Assembly: GCA_001970955.1 (NCBI GenBank)
Contig: MPUH01000029.1
Span: 1-64,000, forward strand
Origin: Stentor coeruleus
Taxonomy: Eukaryota > Ciliophora > Heterotrichea > Heterotrichida > Stentoridae
Direction of reading: 5' to 3'
Length of the DNA: 64,000 nt
The notes below the pieces were generated by a model. It did no database searches. It worked only from the letters and a program-made list of their open reading frames with translations, and was not told the origin of the DNA. Shown here piece by piece: positions 49,423-61,308 of the stretch. Both the position numbers and the translations under genes were made by a program. Every line of letters begins with the position of its first letter. The stretch's first letter is position 1.

Positions 49423-52002
49423 TTATCCACAAGGGTAAATAATTTTTGGTAGTAGCGTCTTACAAAGCTGAGGATTATTTAATACTTCCTCAAATTTATC
49501 ATCAAAAAGCAACGGGAAATTCAAAGTCTTTTCTTCAATATTAAGTTCCATAACCCCAAAGCCAGTAGTAATGTTAACTTTATCCATATCCTTACAAACA
49601 AACGCTTTGAAATAGCAATTACATGGTTTAGATATAAGGATTTCTAAACTTCGCTCTTGTAAATTCCACACACTCAAATTTTCACTTTTGTCCTGATATA
49701 CTAAAAACCGATTATCCCCTGTAATCTCAAAATTATTAGAATTCGCAATCCCATCTAATATCATATTTCCATTATTTTTAAACAAATTCCGTATTTCAAT
49801 GATATAATCAGAAAATTTATAAGCTAAAAAACAACCGTCACTACTAATTCCAATACTTGTTATTTTTGTATGTCCTTGAATTACTGATATACATTTTTTT
49901 AATTTTAAGTTCCATAATCTTATAGTTTTATCATCAGATCCAGAAATAAACGTTTTATTATCATCTGATAATGCAATACAATTAACACCATCATCATGTC
50001 CTTCAAACACCATCTCACATATTTTTTTCCTTAAATTCCACATCCTTATAGTTTTATCACTAGATCCTGATAAAACAAAATTATTATCTCTAGTTAACAA
50101 GACACTATTCACACATTTTGTATGCCCTGTAAAGAGTATATCTTGAGTTCCTTTATTAAGTAAAAATACTATTCTTACTATAGAATTATTAGAACCCAAA
50201 ACCAAAATATTACTATCATTAGATACTAATATAGATAAAGGATAACTTGTATATCCATGATATTCATTGATTTTACATTTGGAATAAAAATCCCATATTA
50301 TAACTGTATTATTATCAGTGACTATAACAGCTAATTTATTCTCATCAGTTATATTAACATATATAGGAATTGCATTAAAACCATCAATATCAAACAATTG
50401 TCTTTTATCAACAGAATCCCAAACTTCTAAAATTTTAGGGTTATTAGATTTATGTGTTATACATAACCTACCACATTTACTATAAGCGTGGACAAATGAT
50501 TTATATGTTTTGGATATAAGGATTTTTTCTATAAAATTCCAAGATATCAATGCTTCTGAAGAGGAAACTGTAATTTCGTTAGGATTTGTTATCTTGAGTT
50601 GTAAGGGTACACCATAGTTTTCTTGAAATACTTCTTGTTCTTTATTTAGTAAGATGTTCCATACACGGATTTTACTATCATTCCACCCAGAAACGATATA
50701 GTTGTTGTTATCAGTTATCCCGATACATGTCATTTTTATGGTTTTATATATGATAATTTCATTTTTAAGGGTTTTCAAATTCCATATTCTCATTGTACAA
50801 TCAGTATGCCCTGAAACTAAAAACTTCTTATCTGTAGTTAATGTGAAACAAATCACAAGATTGTTTTTATCTTTAAATCCGTGTTCTGATTTTCTATATA
50901 AAATTCTCCAGTTTCCAGAACTATCATAAGGAAAACCAGTAAAATATGTTATAATAGCACAATCGGCATAAACAGGTTGGTTATCAAAAACTCCTTCCAA
51001 AGATTTTTCTTTTATATTCCAAAGTCTAACTTTATTATCATTATAACTCGATACAACAAAATTCTTATCACAAGTTATCTCAACAGCTACAACTTGGCTT
51101 GTATTTTCCTGAAAACTCGCTTTTTCAATTTTATTTATAAAATCCCATACTTTCACAGTTTTATCTTTAGACCCAGTGACAACATATTGATTATCTATTG
51201 AAATAGCTACACTGACAACATCATTATCATGACCTTTAAACATAAAACCATAGCCATTTTTATGTAAATCCAAAACAGTTGTATATCCACACCCTAAACC
51301 TAGCACAATATATTTATTATCTTTTGACAAAACAAAGTCTTTTATTTCACAATTTTGGGCTATGGTACTATCATATTGCTTATCATTTAAACTTGATATA
51401 ATACATGTATTATATAAAACATAAACAATAAATTCCTTATCATTTGCCATTACCAAATTTCTAGCTAAAGAGTTTTTCCCAGTGAATTTTATTAAATATT
51501 CTTTATCAGTGTTTATTTTATTCACTTCTTTTATATTTGATATTCTATTTAATGCAGTTTTTTGACTTAAAGCTTCTTGATATTCTGTTAATATAGATGG
51601 TTGTATACAATATGGACTCTTAATTATTTCTTCGTATAAAGAAATATCATTTTCTTCTAGACCCGGGAGTTTATAGAAATTTGTGTATTTTTTATGGAAG
51701 AAATCTAAAGTTGTGATTGAGTCTTTTACTATTGTTTCTATATGTTTTATTATGCTTATAGCTTCAGATTTTATATTTTTTTTCTGCGTTTTTATATTTT
51801 TTATCGATTCGTCGATTTTTTCTTTTAGAAGCTGTTTTTTCTCACTGGATAACCGTATGTTTATATTCCCAAAAAAACATTCGCTTTTTTGTGAGAAGTG
51901 GTAGTCGATATGACTGTGTGAACAAGGTTTACAAAAAAGTTTCCCATCACAGCTATTGCATTGAGTTGTTGAATTGCTACTACAGCTAAAGCACTTGAGC
52001 AT
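49423..52002 (-). CDS. B-box-like zinc finger, coiled coil and WD40 repeat protein, 859 aa
   Basis: Residues 1-40 form a small Cys/His cluster (CFSC, CNSC, FCKPCSHSHIDYH) resembling a B-box. About 50-110 is a coiled coil with KEKIDESIKNIKTQKKNIKS. From about 165 to 830 there are about 14 WD40 repeats; the best ones read GHDNDVVSVAIS...VVTGSKDKTVKVWDF (about 253-290) and GHTKCVNSVLL...LSGSSDKTIRMWNL and GHDDGVNCIALS...ISGSDDKTIRLWNL (about 630-715). Two seven-bladed propellers would fit. It is a scaffold; no enzyme motif is seen. The ATG is preceded by TATAA at about -18. Confidence 0.88.
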   Translation of the reverse strand: MLKCFSCSSNSTTQCNSCDGKLFCKPCSHSHIDYHFSQKSECFFGNINIRLSSEKKQLLKEKIDESIKNIKTQKKNIKSEAISIIKHIETIVKDSITTLDFFHKKYTNFYKLPGLEENDISLYEEIIKSPYCIQPSILTEYQEALSQKTALNRISNIKEVNKINTDKEYLIKFTGKNSLARNLVMANDKEFIVYVLYNTCIISSLNDKQYDSTIAQNCEIKDFVLSKDNKYIVLGLGCGYTTVLDLHKNGYGFMFKGHDNDVVSVAISIDNQYVVTGSKDKTVKVWDFINKIEKASFQENTSQVVAVEITCDKNFVVSSYNDNKVRLWNIKEKSLEGVFDNQPVYADCAIITYFTGFPYDSSGNWRILYRKSEHGFKDKNNLVICFTLTTDKKFLVSGHTDCTMRIWNLKTLKNEIIIYKTIKMTCIGITDNNNYIVSGWNDSKIRVWNILLNKEQEVFQENYGVPLQLKITNPNEITVSSSEALISWNFIEKILISKTYKSFVHAYSKCGRLCITHKSNNPKILEVWDSVDKRQLFDIDGFNAIPIYVNITDENKLAVIVTDNNTVIIWDFYSKCKINEYHGYTSYPLSILVSNDSNILVLGSNNSIVRIVFLLNKGTQDILFTGHTKCVNSVLLTRDNNFVLSGSSDKTIRMWNLRKKICEMVFEGHDDGVNCIALSDDNKTFISGSDDKTIRLWNLKLKKCISVIQGHTKITSIGISSDGCFLAYKFSDYIIEIRNLFKNNGNMILDGIANSNNFEITGDNRFLVYQDKSENLSVWNLQERSLEILISKPCNCYFKAFVCKDMDKVNITTGFGVMELNIEEKTLNFPLLFDDKFEEVLNNPQLCKTLLPKIIYPCG

Positions 52003-52728
52003 TAGTATAAGAATTTATAATATTCGGAAAAATATATAGATGAGATATGGTAGATGATGTTGGAAATTATTAGAATATTTTTAAAAATTTGATAGGGAGT
52101 ATTAGGAATATGATGATTAATATATGATAGGGTATATTATTAGATTATTTTTATCGCTAACCATGGGGAAAATGATTCTTTTTAAGATTAACTTTGTGCT
52201 TTTTCTTGTTTTTCAATAAGGTTTTTAATTAGTATGCTAATTTTCTCTCTTGCTTCCCTTGGGTATGCTATGGATGATTAAAATTATCCTTAGAATTTAG
52301 GGATTTTTATATGAGAATTCAGAATTTTGTGGATAAAATAGCTAGTTAGGATAGGAGAAATCGTTTAAATTAGGTTTTTGATTTTTATATGAGTTTTGAT
52401 ATTATATAATATACTTTTATATTGAATATAGTTAAAAATATTTCATCTTTGCCCTACTTTCCTCCCTTATACACATAATCAAACCGAAATTATCTTTATA
52501 ATATTATATCCACCTTCAAATCTTACAACTTATCACCTAAAAATTTTTTTTCTACCACAACACCTCACTTTCCATCATAAAAATTTCCAATCCACCCCTT
52601 CCAACCAAAACTTTCATTCTTCCACCAACTACCTTATCATCCCTTAAAATTTATTATCATCATCTTATTTCTTCAAATCTTCATCCTTCTTTAACATAAT
52701 CTCATTTCCGACACTCAAACTTATAAAA
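52003..52728. other. Divergent intergenic region (726 nt)
   Basis: C-poor from 52003 to about 52400 and G-poor from about 52440 to 52728, so the base-composition flip between opposed genes is seen again. No RNA gene or repeat found. Confidence 0.65.
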
Positions 52729-55700
52729 ATGTTCTGGCTGCTTCTAACTTTTATTGTTTCAACAGCTGTCGATGTCTCGTACCTGAACTTCTCTTCAACA
52801 ACCAACCCAACAAACGCGACGATCGACCTTACAATCAGTAGTGTCAGCGACCAATCTTATTCAATCGAGTTCTGGATGCGCCCACTTTTTAAATCAACTG
52901 ACAAAGGTACCTTTACCGCTCTGACAGTCAGCAATGATTGGAAAGCTACATATGCCTTATTAGATTCATCTTTAACAATAGGTTCAACATCTAATGGGGA
53001 CTATTGTCAAATAAATTATGTGACACCTAATTCTTGGAACCATATCGTCATAGCATATAATAAAGAATCATCAAGGACAATGAATTGTTATGTAAATTCA
53101 ACCCTCAAATATACAATGCCAAATGCAAATACTGTAGCCAAGTCCCCAGACACTGTGAAAATTGGCGGGGCTTTCTATGGAAATCTTTTTGATTTGAGGG
53201 TTTGGTTAGGGAAATGTTTGACGAAATATGAGATTGAGAAAAATTTCACTTTTTATCTAACATCACCATATCCTAGTAATCTGAAAAAATATTATAGATT
53301 AATTGAAGAAACTACATCATCAAGTAGTTTAAAAGAGTATATCGCTGGGACTGTAAAAACTTTTTCGACTTCAACGTTTATTAATATATGGAAAAAAGAA
53401 TCCCCAGGATCTTTAATACTCTGTGCTCCAGGTTATTACAATTCAAGTAACGAATGCGTAAAATGCCCTAGTAATTATGCTTTCTGTAAAGGTACGCAGA
53501 GTTATTTATGCTATAACACAACCAGATCTTTTATTGATTTTTCGCTATCTACATTTACTGATATAGTGAAACTTACCCATTATACTAATGTTTTGACTAT
53601 TGAGTTTTGGTTTTATCCTTTCCAATGGGATACAAACTTAGAGTTGCTTTCAATACCAAATCTTATTACAATAAAACAAAGAGGATCTGATTCTATTGTA
53701 TCATTTTATGATGGGGCTAGTAATGAAGTGCATAATTTTACATCAAACATTAATCAGTGGGTTCATGTAGCTTGGGTGTATCAAAGTAATAATAAAGCGA
53801 TATTATATGTAAACAACACCTCAAAAACTGTTAGTTGGACAAACTCGACACCTTCAACTTCTTTATACCTTGGAGGTTCTAATCTATCTTCAAGATTCAA
53901 AGGTAGAATTTCAGATCTTCGTATGTGGACATCAGAACGTTCTTCATATAACCTATTAGCTAACTTGTATACAAATTACACTACAAGTTCTATACCTTCA
54001 GATATGATCCAATTCTGCCCATTATCAGAAAATAGTAAGACTCTTAACTGCAAAATCAAAACCTACACTTATACAACTTTAGCTTCATCATGGAGAAATC
54101 AAGACTGTACAACTGAAAATTGTCTGTTTTTATGTCCTTTTAAGAATTATTTTAGTAGTGACCAAGGCGAGTGTAAAAGCTGTGACTCATCTTGTCAAGC
54201 TTGTTCAGGACCTAGTTCAACTGAATGCACAGTTTGTTTAAGTACTGATTTTACTATACCTGGACAGAATTCTTGTTATGCATCTTGTCCATCAGGCTAT
54301 GTAGCTCAAGGTACTATATGCCAGACATCATGCAATACAGGTTATTATAATAATTCAAATATCTGCACATTATGTAATTCTTTATGTTTAAGCTGTAAAA
54401 ACTCAACTTATTGCACTAGTTGTATTGCTGGATATTCTATATACCCATTAGTCCAAGATGGGGTATGTATTCAAGATTGTACAACAGGTTATTTCTTAGA
54501 TTCTACTTTAAAATGCTCAATTTGTAACACTTCATGTACAACTTGTTATGGGACAACAAATAATTGCATTTCATGCCCAACTAGTCAATTTCTTTATAAT
54601 GGAGTTTGTTATAAATCATGTCCTTTATATACTTATAATATTACAACAAACTGTTATAATTGTCATGAAAGTTGTTATAATTGTACAGGGTCAAATAGTA
54701 ATGAATGTATAACTTGTAAACCAACATATGTTTATACAGACAATGTAGGGATATGCTATGAGAAATGTCCTAGTTATTATAATGAAACTAGTAAAAAATG
54801 TTTAAGTGCCTGTCCTGTAAGTACATATCCTCAAGCAAACAACAGTTGTAATTTCTGTGACCCAAGTTGTCTTGAATGTACAGGTCCTAGTTCTAATGAA
54901 TGCAGTAAATGTCCAGCTAAATTCTTCAATAATACTTGTCTTGCTATTTGTCCTTCTAATACTTATGATAATAGTAGTATATGTGAATTATGTGATACTT
55001 CATGCTTAACTTGTTCTTCAATCTCAACAAATTGCACAACCTGTCCATCTTCTAAATACCTTTACAACTCAGCTTGTATCACCACATGTCCATCTGGAAG
55101 CTATCCATTAGATGCATATATGACTTGTGTTACCTCATGTCCTAAAGGTTACTATCTAATCAACAATACATGTCAACCATGTGATAACAATTGTACAACT
55201 TGTATAACAACATCATCTACATGTACATCTTGTCCTATTGATAAATATCTTTACAATCAAACATGTACAACAAAATGTCCTGATGGATATTATCCAAAAG
55301 ATACAGAATGTGCTTTATGTGGACCTAATTGTAAAACTTGTAAAGATTATAACTTTTGTCTAACTTGTAATGATACAAAATTATATATTGATGCTAGTGT
55401 TGGAACTTGTAATACAACATGTAATGTTACAACTTATACACAAGGTCAATCTTGTGTTTCTAGTTGCTCATTGTCTTATTTCCCTGTTGAAAACCCTAAA
55501 TTTTGTCAAAACTGTCCAATTGGTTGTGTGAACTGCACATCTTTATCTGTATGTCAAACTTGTACAACTGGGTATTATGTTTTAGGTACAACATGTGTAG
55601 ATACATGTCCAAGTAATAATTTTTATCCTAATACAACAGGAATGTATTGTGGAACTTGTGATACTAGTTGTTTACAGTGTAATGGGAATACTTTAGCTAA

Positions 55701-58700
55701 TTGTACGGTTTGTAGTGGAGGTAAAGTTGTTTATGTTAATGAAACTGGAATTGGGAGTTGTTTAACAGCATGTCCTGATGGTACTTATTTATCTGGGACT
55801 ATGTGCAAAAGCTGTATGAGTAATTGTAAGACTTGTAATAATAACTCGACATGCACAAGTTGTAAAAAAAGCTTTTATCTTAGAACAACAAAGACTTGTG
55901 AGACTACATGTGGATATGGAGATTTAATGAATACAGTTAATAGCACATGTATACCTTATAAGTCTATATCACCAACTGGATCTTTAAGTATGGCATCTTT
56001 TGCTATGATACAGTTAACTTATAATGTACCTATTGTAAAAGGTTCTGGAAATATTACTGTGTTTTCGGTTTTCAATGGAACTTATACACCAGTACAAACT
56101 TATTATATTATATATGGAAGCACAGTTAATTTAGGTTCAGCTTTAGGTACATCAGTTACTACAGCATCTTATAGTTATGATACAGATTATACAATTGAAT
56201 ATAGTGGTGGGGCAGTATCATCAGCATATGGGTTAAATGTTTTGATTCCAAGAGGTTTATGGAACTTTTATATAAACCCATATATTTTCGACCCATTAGT
56301 TGTTATAATAAACTCAGGAACTAGAGGACTTGAAGTTAAAAAAGGGGAAGACCTGGTTTTAGATGCTTCACAATCTTATGACCCAAGTTCTGGATATAGT
56401 AAATCTGTTCTTTATGGCTCTTGGGCATGTTATGATTTCTCATCAAGTTATGCACAATATAGTAGAGGGTATGGGACTTCATGGGCTGATTACATAAGCA
56501 CAGTATCAACAAATGACCCAAGTCAATCTTTGTGCTCATTTTGGAACTACGAAACTCCTCCTGATAATTCAACACTCACATTATCAAGTCTAACAGAAAA
56601 CGATATGGTATTAAGATTTACATATACCCTAACTGATGATATTGACCGTACAACATCAAAAGATATTTTCATCAGAGTTGTCCCAGCAAGTTTCAATCCA
56701 GTTAGTCTAGATAACACCCCTGTATACAGAGTTAATACCGATAAAGAACTTCAACTCTTTGTCAGCAACCCAATAATCAGCAGCAACTCTCAATACAAAT
56801 GGTCATGCACAAGTTCAGGTAAAACCCCAACTTTTTCAACTCCATTAAGTTCTTGGATATTAGTCATAGCAGCTAATTCTATGTCTCAAAACTCAGATTA
56901 TACATTTTCTTTAACATATAGTGATGTTAGTACTAAATCCTCAGCTATCGCAACAATATCTACAAATAGTGCACCAACATCAGGAACTTTAAATATAGAC
57001 AAAAGTTCTGGTACAGCTTTAATAGACACTTTTACAGCACAAATGATAGGATGGACAGATATCGACCTTCCTTTAACATATTCTTTCAATTTAGCATTAA
57101 ACACATCTTCAATAACTTATCTTATGTCTGGTCTTCAATCATCAACAATACTATCAATATTCTTACCTGGTGGATTTTTAACTATAACTGGAAGTTGTTA
57201 TGATTCTTTAGGGGCAAGATCTCAAGCTAAAAAAACTATAGAAGTTAGTTATTTGCATAACATTCAAAAGTTACTTGAAGAATATGATAGTTTACAAACA
57301 AGTGTTGATGAAAGTAATGTTTTTATCATGATAGCTATGATTCAAGGATTTGCTGTTGAGTTTAATTGGACTTATCCTGATAATAAAATTATATTTACAA
57401 AGAAATTAGCTTTAATGACTATGTTAGGACAAGCAAAAACTGTTGCTGATAATTTGTATACAAGGGATACTGATATAAATGCTTTGTATATATATTCAGG
57501 GATATTAGGATGTATAGAAATGCTTATAAGAGAACCTGTTAATAATGATATTATGACTTTGGCTGTACAGATTTTTATGTCAATTGATTACTCGAGACTT
57601 GAGATGAAACAGAAAATATACCCGATTAGTAATAGTACGATATCAGCAACAAGTCCACAATATGTTTTTCATGATGATGATATTGAGAATTTAGCTTATA
57701 CTATGGTGAATATTGTTGATTATGTGTCGAGTTTTGTGAACTCATCGTTGTTTGTAAGTCAGATACCTGATATGATAGTTTTGACTAAAGAAGTTCTAGC
57801 TTTAGGCTCTGTGATCACTCAGATTGAAAAAACTTTGAACCATGATAATATGGATGTTATAACTAGTAAAGCTCTTGTGTCGTCTATAGAAAATACTAAT
57901 TTCACTATATCAGAAGGAGTTAGTATAAAAATCCCTCAAAGTTTATCTTTAACTAACACTTCATCAGTATCATTTCTTGCAGCTTATATTCAAACTAATC
58001 CATTTACAAGTTCATCAATAGTCCTTGATAGTTACATCTTAGTCGAACTTCAAGATTTAGACACAGGGTCGATTCTTTCTCTATCCGACCTAAAAGAACC
58101 TATACTCTTATCTTTTAACATAACCCGTATAACTCTTGATAAAATGCGTTCCCAAGCCAGCTCTCTTCAAGGTTCTTCAGTAAAAATCTCCCCAGAATGT
58201 AGCTTTTGGGACTTAGACTCCAAATCATGGGCAACAAAAGGTTGTAGTCTTTACAATATAGGGGATATTTATGGGTACTTTGAATATATCGACATCCCAG
58301 AAAGTTTTACAATAAAATGTTCATGTAACCATCTCTCTCAATTTTCAGTAAGTTTCACATCAACCCAAATTGCTGATCAAATCTCGTATATTATAAACGA
58401 TGATAATAATTTGGTATTTAAATCAGATAATTGGGAAGCAACAGTTGTTTTATATTTAATGATATCTGGTCTTATAACCCTTTTTGTTACTATGAGTTTA
58501 GCATATTATTGGGATAATTATAACCCTGGATTAAGTTTACCATCTGTTGAAACTGAGAAAACATTTAGATATTGGGATCCGAATAAGGTAGAAGCAGTAT
58601 TAGCGCAATTAGAAAAAGAATTTATAAGACAACTTACTGATTCTGGTAAAAGTGAGAAAAAAGATACAACTGCTGCTATAAGTAAAATATTAAATTCAGG

Positions 58701-59961
58701 ATTAGTTAGCAAATTAGTTCAAGAAAATAAAAATACTCATAATGAAGATTTTGAAGAACATCCACGGACTACCAGGCCACATGCTGTAGAAACTTTGATG
58801 GGTCAGGATTCTGATGATGAGACAATGGAGTCTAGAGCGAAAAAACATCTGAAAAAAGCTATAAACGACCCGAGATCAATGCAAACTATAGTCTCTGAGC
58901 CGAAACCTAGACAAAACACATTACGCAGGGATTTAGAAAACACAATCGCCCAGCTGAAACTTCACTCAAGCCATTTAGAGTCTAATAACCAAGTAAAAAC
59001 CCAAGTCGATTTGTTTTTAGAAAAATACGATGAGTCTGAAAAACTCCCTGAAGTCCTTAAAACCAAGCTTAAACTTGAGCACCGAAGGCTTAAAAGTTCA
59101 GGACTTAAAGCGCTTGGGATTAACCAAAATGAATTTTGTGCTTTAAAAACAACTAAAACTGGGAATATCGTCCCTGATTGTAACTCCTTAACCGGAGGAA
59201 AATACTGTAATTAATATTCAGCTCAAAAAATTGTTGATGAAGTCAGGAGGTTTTATGGATCTCTAAAAATGTCATACTGGGGATTATTCTGGATGTACGT
59301 TAAAAAAGAGCATAAATATATAAGCCTATTGTTTAACCTACATATAGAATATAGTAAAAAGCAAATGCTTATACTAATCAGTGTGTATTGGTATCTACAA
59401 TTATTATTCTGTCAAATCTATATCGCTTATCTTAATTGGGAATGGGATAAAAACTATAATCAATCAGGATTATGTATATGGGGATGTAATTATGAAGCAC
59501 AAATGCTAGCTGGGGTTATATGCTCTATATTACCTTGGCCTGCTTATTATGTTTGTAAATATTTGTTTGCTAGGAATATGATTGAATTCTCAGCTCCTCA
59601 TTCTGAAAAGTAAGATTTATTTAGAGCTCAAGCTTATCAGAATAAACATTGTAGAGAACTTGTTGGGATTATTTTAAGCTTTTTGATTATATTACTTAGT
59701 GTTATTGGCATTTGTGTTATTTCAGCTAAGGATCCATTTAGTGTTGGTACTGCTGAAGAATTTTTGTATTGCTATATGGCTAGTATGATTTGGAGTATTT
59801 TTATTGGTGAGTTTATTGCTACGGTATTTAAAGCGTGGCTGGTATGGATGGCGAGTTCGAAGAATTTTAAGAAAGATCAGAATTTAGAACCTAGTTGTTG
59901 GGCAAGATTCGCTAAAGCTACGCTCACGTTATTCCCGTGCTTGCTTCCAACTGAACTTTAA
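52729..59961 (+). CDS. PKD1-like REJ/GPS membrane receptor, about 2400 aa
   Basis: Three exons joined by 15-nt introns (59207-59221 and 59610-59624). Signal peptide (1-14); two LamG-like beta-sandwiches (about 15-200 and 265-430; SIEFWMRP and TIEFWFYP); about 20 Cys-rich furin-like units (about 464-1075; CxxC, CxxCSGP); an REJ/PKD-type region (about 1090-1780); a GPS motif (CSFW...CSLYN, then CSCNHLSQFSV near 1865); first TM helix (about 1905-1927); a long cytosolic segment (about 1930-2160) and four more TM helices, two in each of the last exons. PKD1 relatives have this order but with a PLAT domain after the first TM and 11 TM in total; here PLAT is absent and only about five TM are seen. 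Likely a surface sensor or adhesion receptor cut at the GPS. Stop TAA. Confidence 0.85.
59207..59221 (+). other. 15-nt intron 1, PKD1-like gene
   Basis: GTAATTAATATTCAG. Removal joins ...GGKY to SQKIVDEVRRF in frame. A at position 10. Confidence 0.9.
59610..59624 (+). other. 15-nt intron 2, PKD1-like gene
   Basis: GTAAGATTTATTTAG. Removal joins ...PHSE to KAQAYQNKHCRE in frame. A at position 10. Confidence 0.9.
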
Positions 59962-59991
59962 TAGATTAATCTTTCCTAACCTAGAATTTAT

Positions 59992-61308
59992 CTAAAGCTT
60001 AGGGGTATTTTCAGTTCTCTTATAAAACCTGCGCCACTTTTCATCAACTCTGTCCAAATACACCGTACCAGGTGCTAGCTCTCTAATAGGATCTATTGGG
60101 ACAAACCCTTTTCTCTCATAATCCTTCTCCCTAACACTCATTCTTCTTGTATATTCTTCTACATTTAATTTAACCCTTTTTCCAAGATCCATCAAAATCC
60201 CTTGATCCATCTGTACTTTTCTTCTAGCCACAATCCTAAACATCGAAGCTGCAAGCCCAGACCCATATGCAAACATAACAATACTTTTTCCCTAATTTTA
60301 AAATACTTCCTCAATATTCTCAAATGTCATCAAAGATTTCAAAGACATAAACAGCGATCCACAGTAAATATTCCCAACTCTTTTCCCAAGTCTAGTCGCT
60401 TTTTCACACTAAATCTTAATTACTTTTTCATTCCACAAAGGTCTAAGATACTCATTAACAATACCCCAACTTTGTTTATCTTTAGCATCAAAATGAGGTA
60501 AACGTGAACTATATAATAATCACCTAAGATCATCAGAAGCAATTTGAAAAAACGCTTTTACTGTCATTTTATGATAAGGAGCATGAAAACACCAATAATC
60601 ACCTAAAGAAGCTAAAGTCATAACACCTGTCTTACGTTTTAAGTCTTCAAAACATTGACTCAAAGCTTTTAAATAACAATTCACACTAAAATGCCCATCA
60701 ACCACAGGATATTCACTACTTGGAATTGGTTTGTAAAAATCATAAGCATGTTCCATATAACTAGTCCTCAAATTATCAAGTACCAAAGGAGCATTTGGAC
60801 CTATTAAAATTCCTATAGCCCCAACACCACCAGTTGGCCTTGCTGGACCTTTTTCATATACAGCAATATCACTTGCTATAACAACACCCAATTTACCATC
60901 CCAAGATGAACTTTCTATCCATGCTATTGTGTTAAAAAGTGCTTGTACCCCTCCATAACATGCATTATATGAAGTTATACCTTCAATATTGTATGAATTT
61001 TGAAGATAAGACATTAGATAGGTTTTGATAGATTTTGACTTGTCTTGGATTGTTTCGGTACCAATTTCTAAACGACCTATTTGACTTGGGCATATTTTAT
61101 GCTTTTCTAGAAGCTGGAGAAGGATAGTGGCGCTTATTGAGTTTATGTCTTCCCGATCACCGATACAAGACATTTCTGTCTGGCCTAGACCGATTGTGTA
61201 TTTACCTTTAGATTCTTTGTCGTAAAGTTCAAGGTCGGATTGGCTTATGTAGGTTTTTGGGATGTAGAGTTCTAGGGCGAGAATTCCGATGTTTGATGGC
61301 CTTGACAT
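59992..61308 (-). CDS. Hydroxymethylglutaryl-CoA synthase
   Basis: Four exons (15-nt introns at 60509-60523, 60409-60423, 60292-60306) give 423 aa. It condenses acetyl-CoA with acetoacetyl-CoA to HMG-CoA in the mevalonate pathway. Catalytic residues are in place: Glu85 in RLEIGTETIQDKSKSIKT, Cys117 in YNACYGG, His242 in WCFHAPYHKM. The C-terminal part reads FAYGSGLAASMF and PGTVYLDRVDEKWRR, as in animal and plant enzymes. Human HMGCS1 is 520 aa and plant forms about 460, so it is compact; the middle is complete after splicing. The 3' end is 30 nt from the stop of the PKD1-like gene, which converges. Three introns within about 230 nt are unusually dense here. TAA stop. Confidence 0.95.
60292..60306 (-). 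other. 15-nt intron 3, HMG-CoA synthase
   Basis: GTATTTTAAAATTAG on the minus strand; joins ...NIEE to GKSIVMFAYGS. A at position 10. Confidence 0.9.
60409..60423 (-). other. 15-nt intron 2, HMG-CoA synthase
   Basis: GTAATTAAGATTTAG on the minus strand; joins ...PLWNEK to CEKATRLGKRVG. A at position 10. Confidence 0.9.
60509..60523 (-). other. 15-nt intron 1, HMG-CoA synthase
   Basis: GTGATTATTATATAG on the minus strand; joins ...ASDDL to SSRLPHFDAK. The only one of the eight that begins GTG. A at position 10. Confidence 0.88.
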
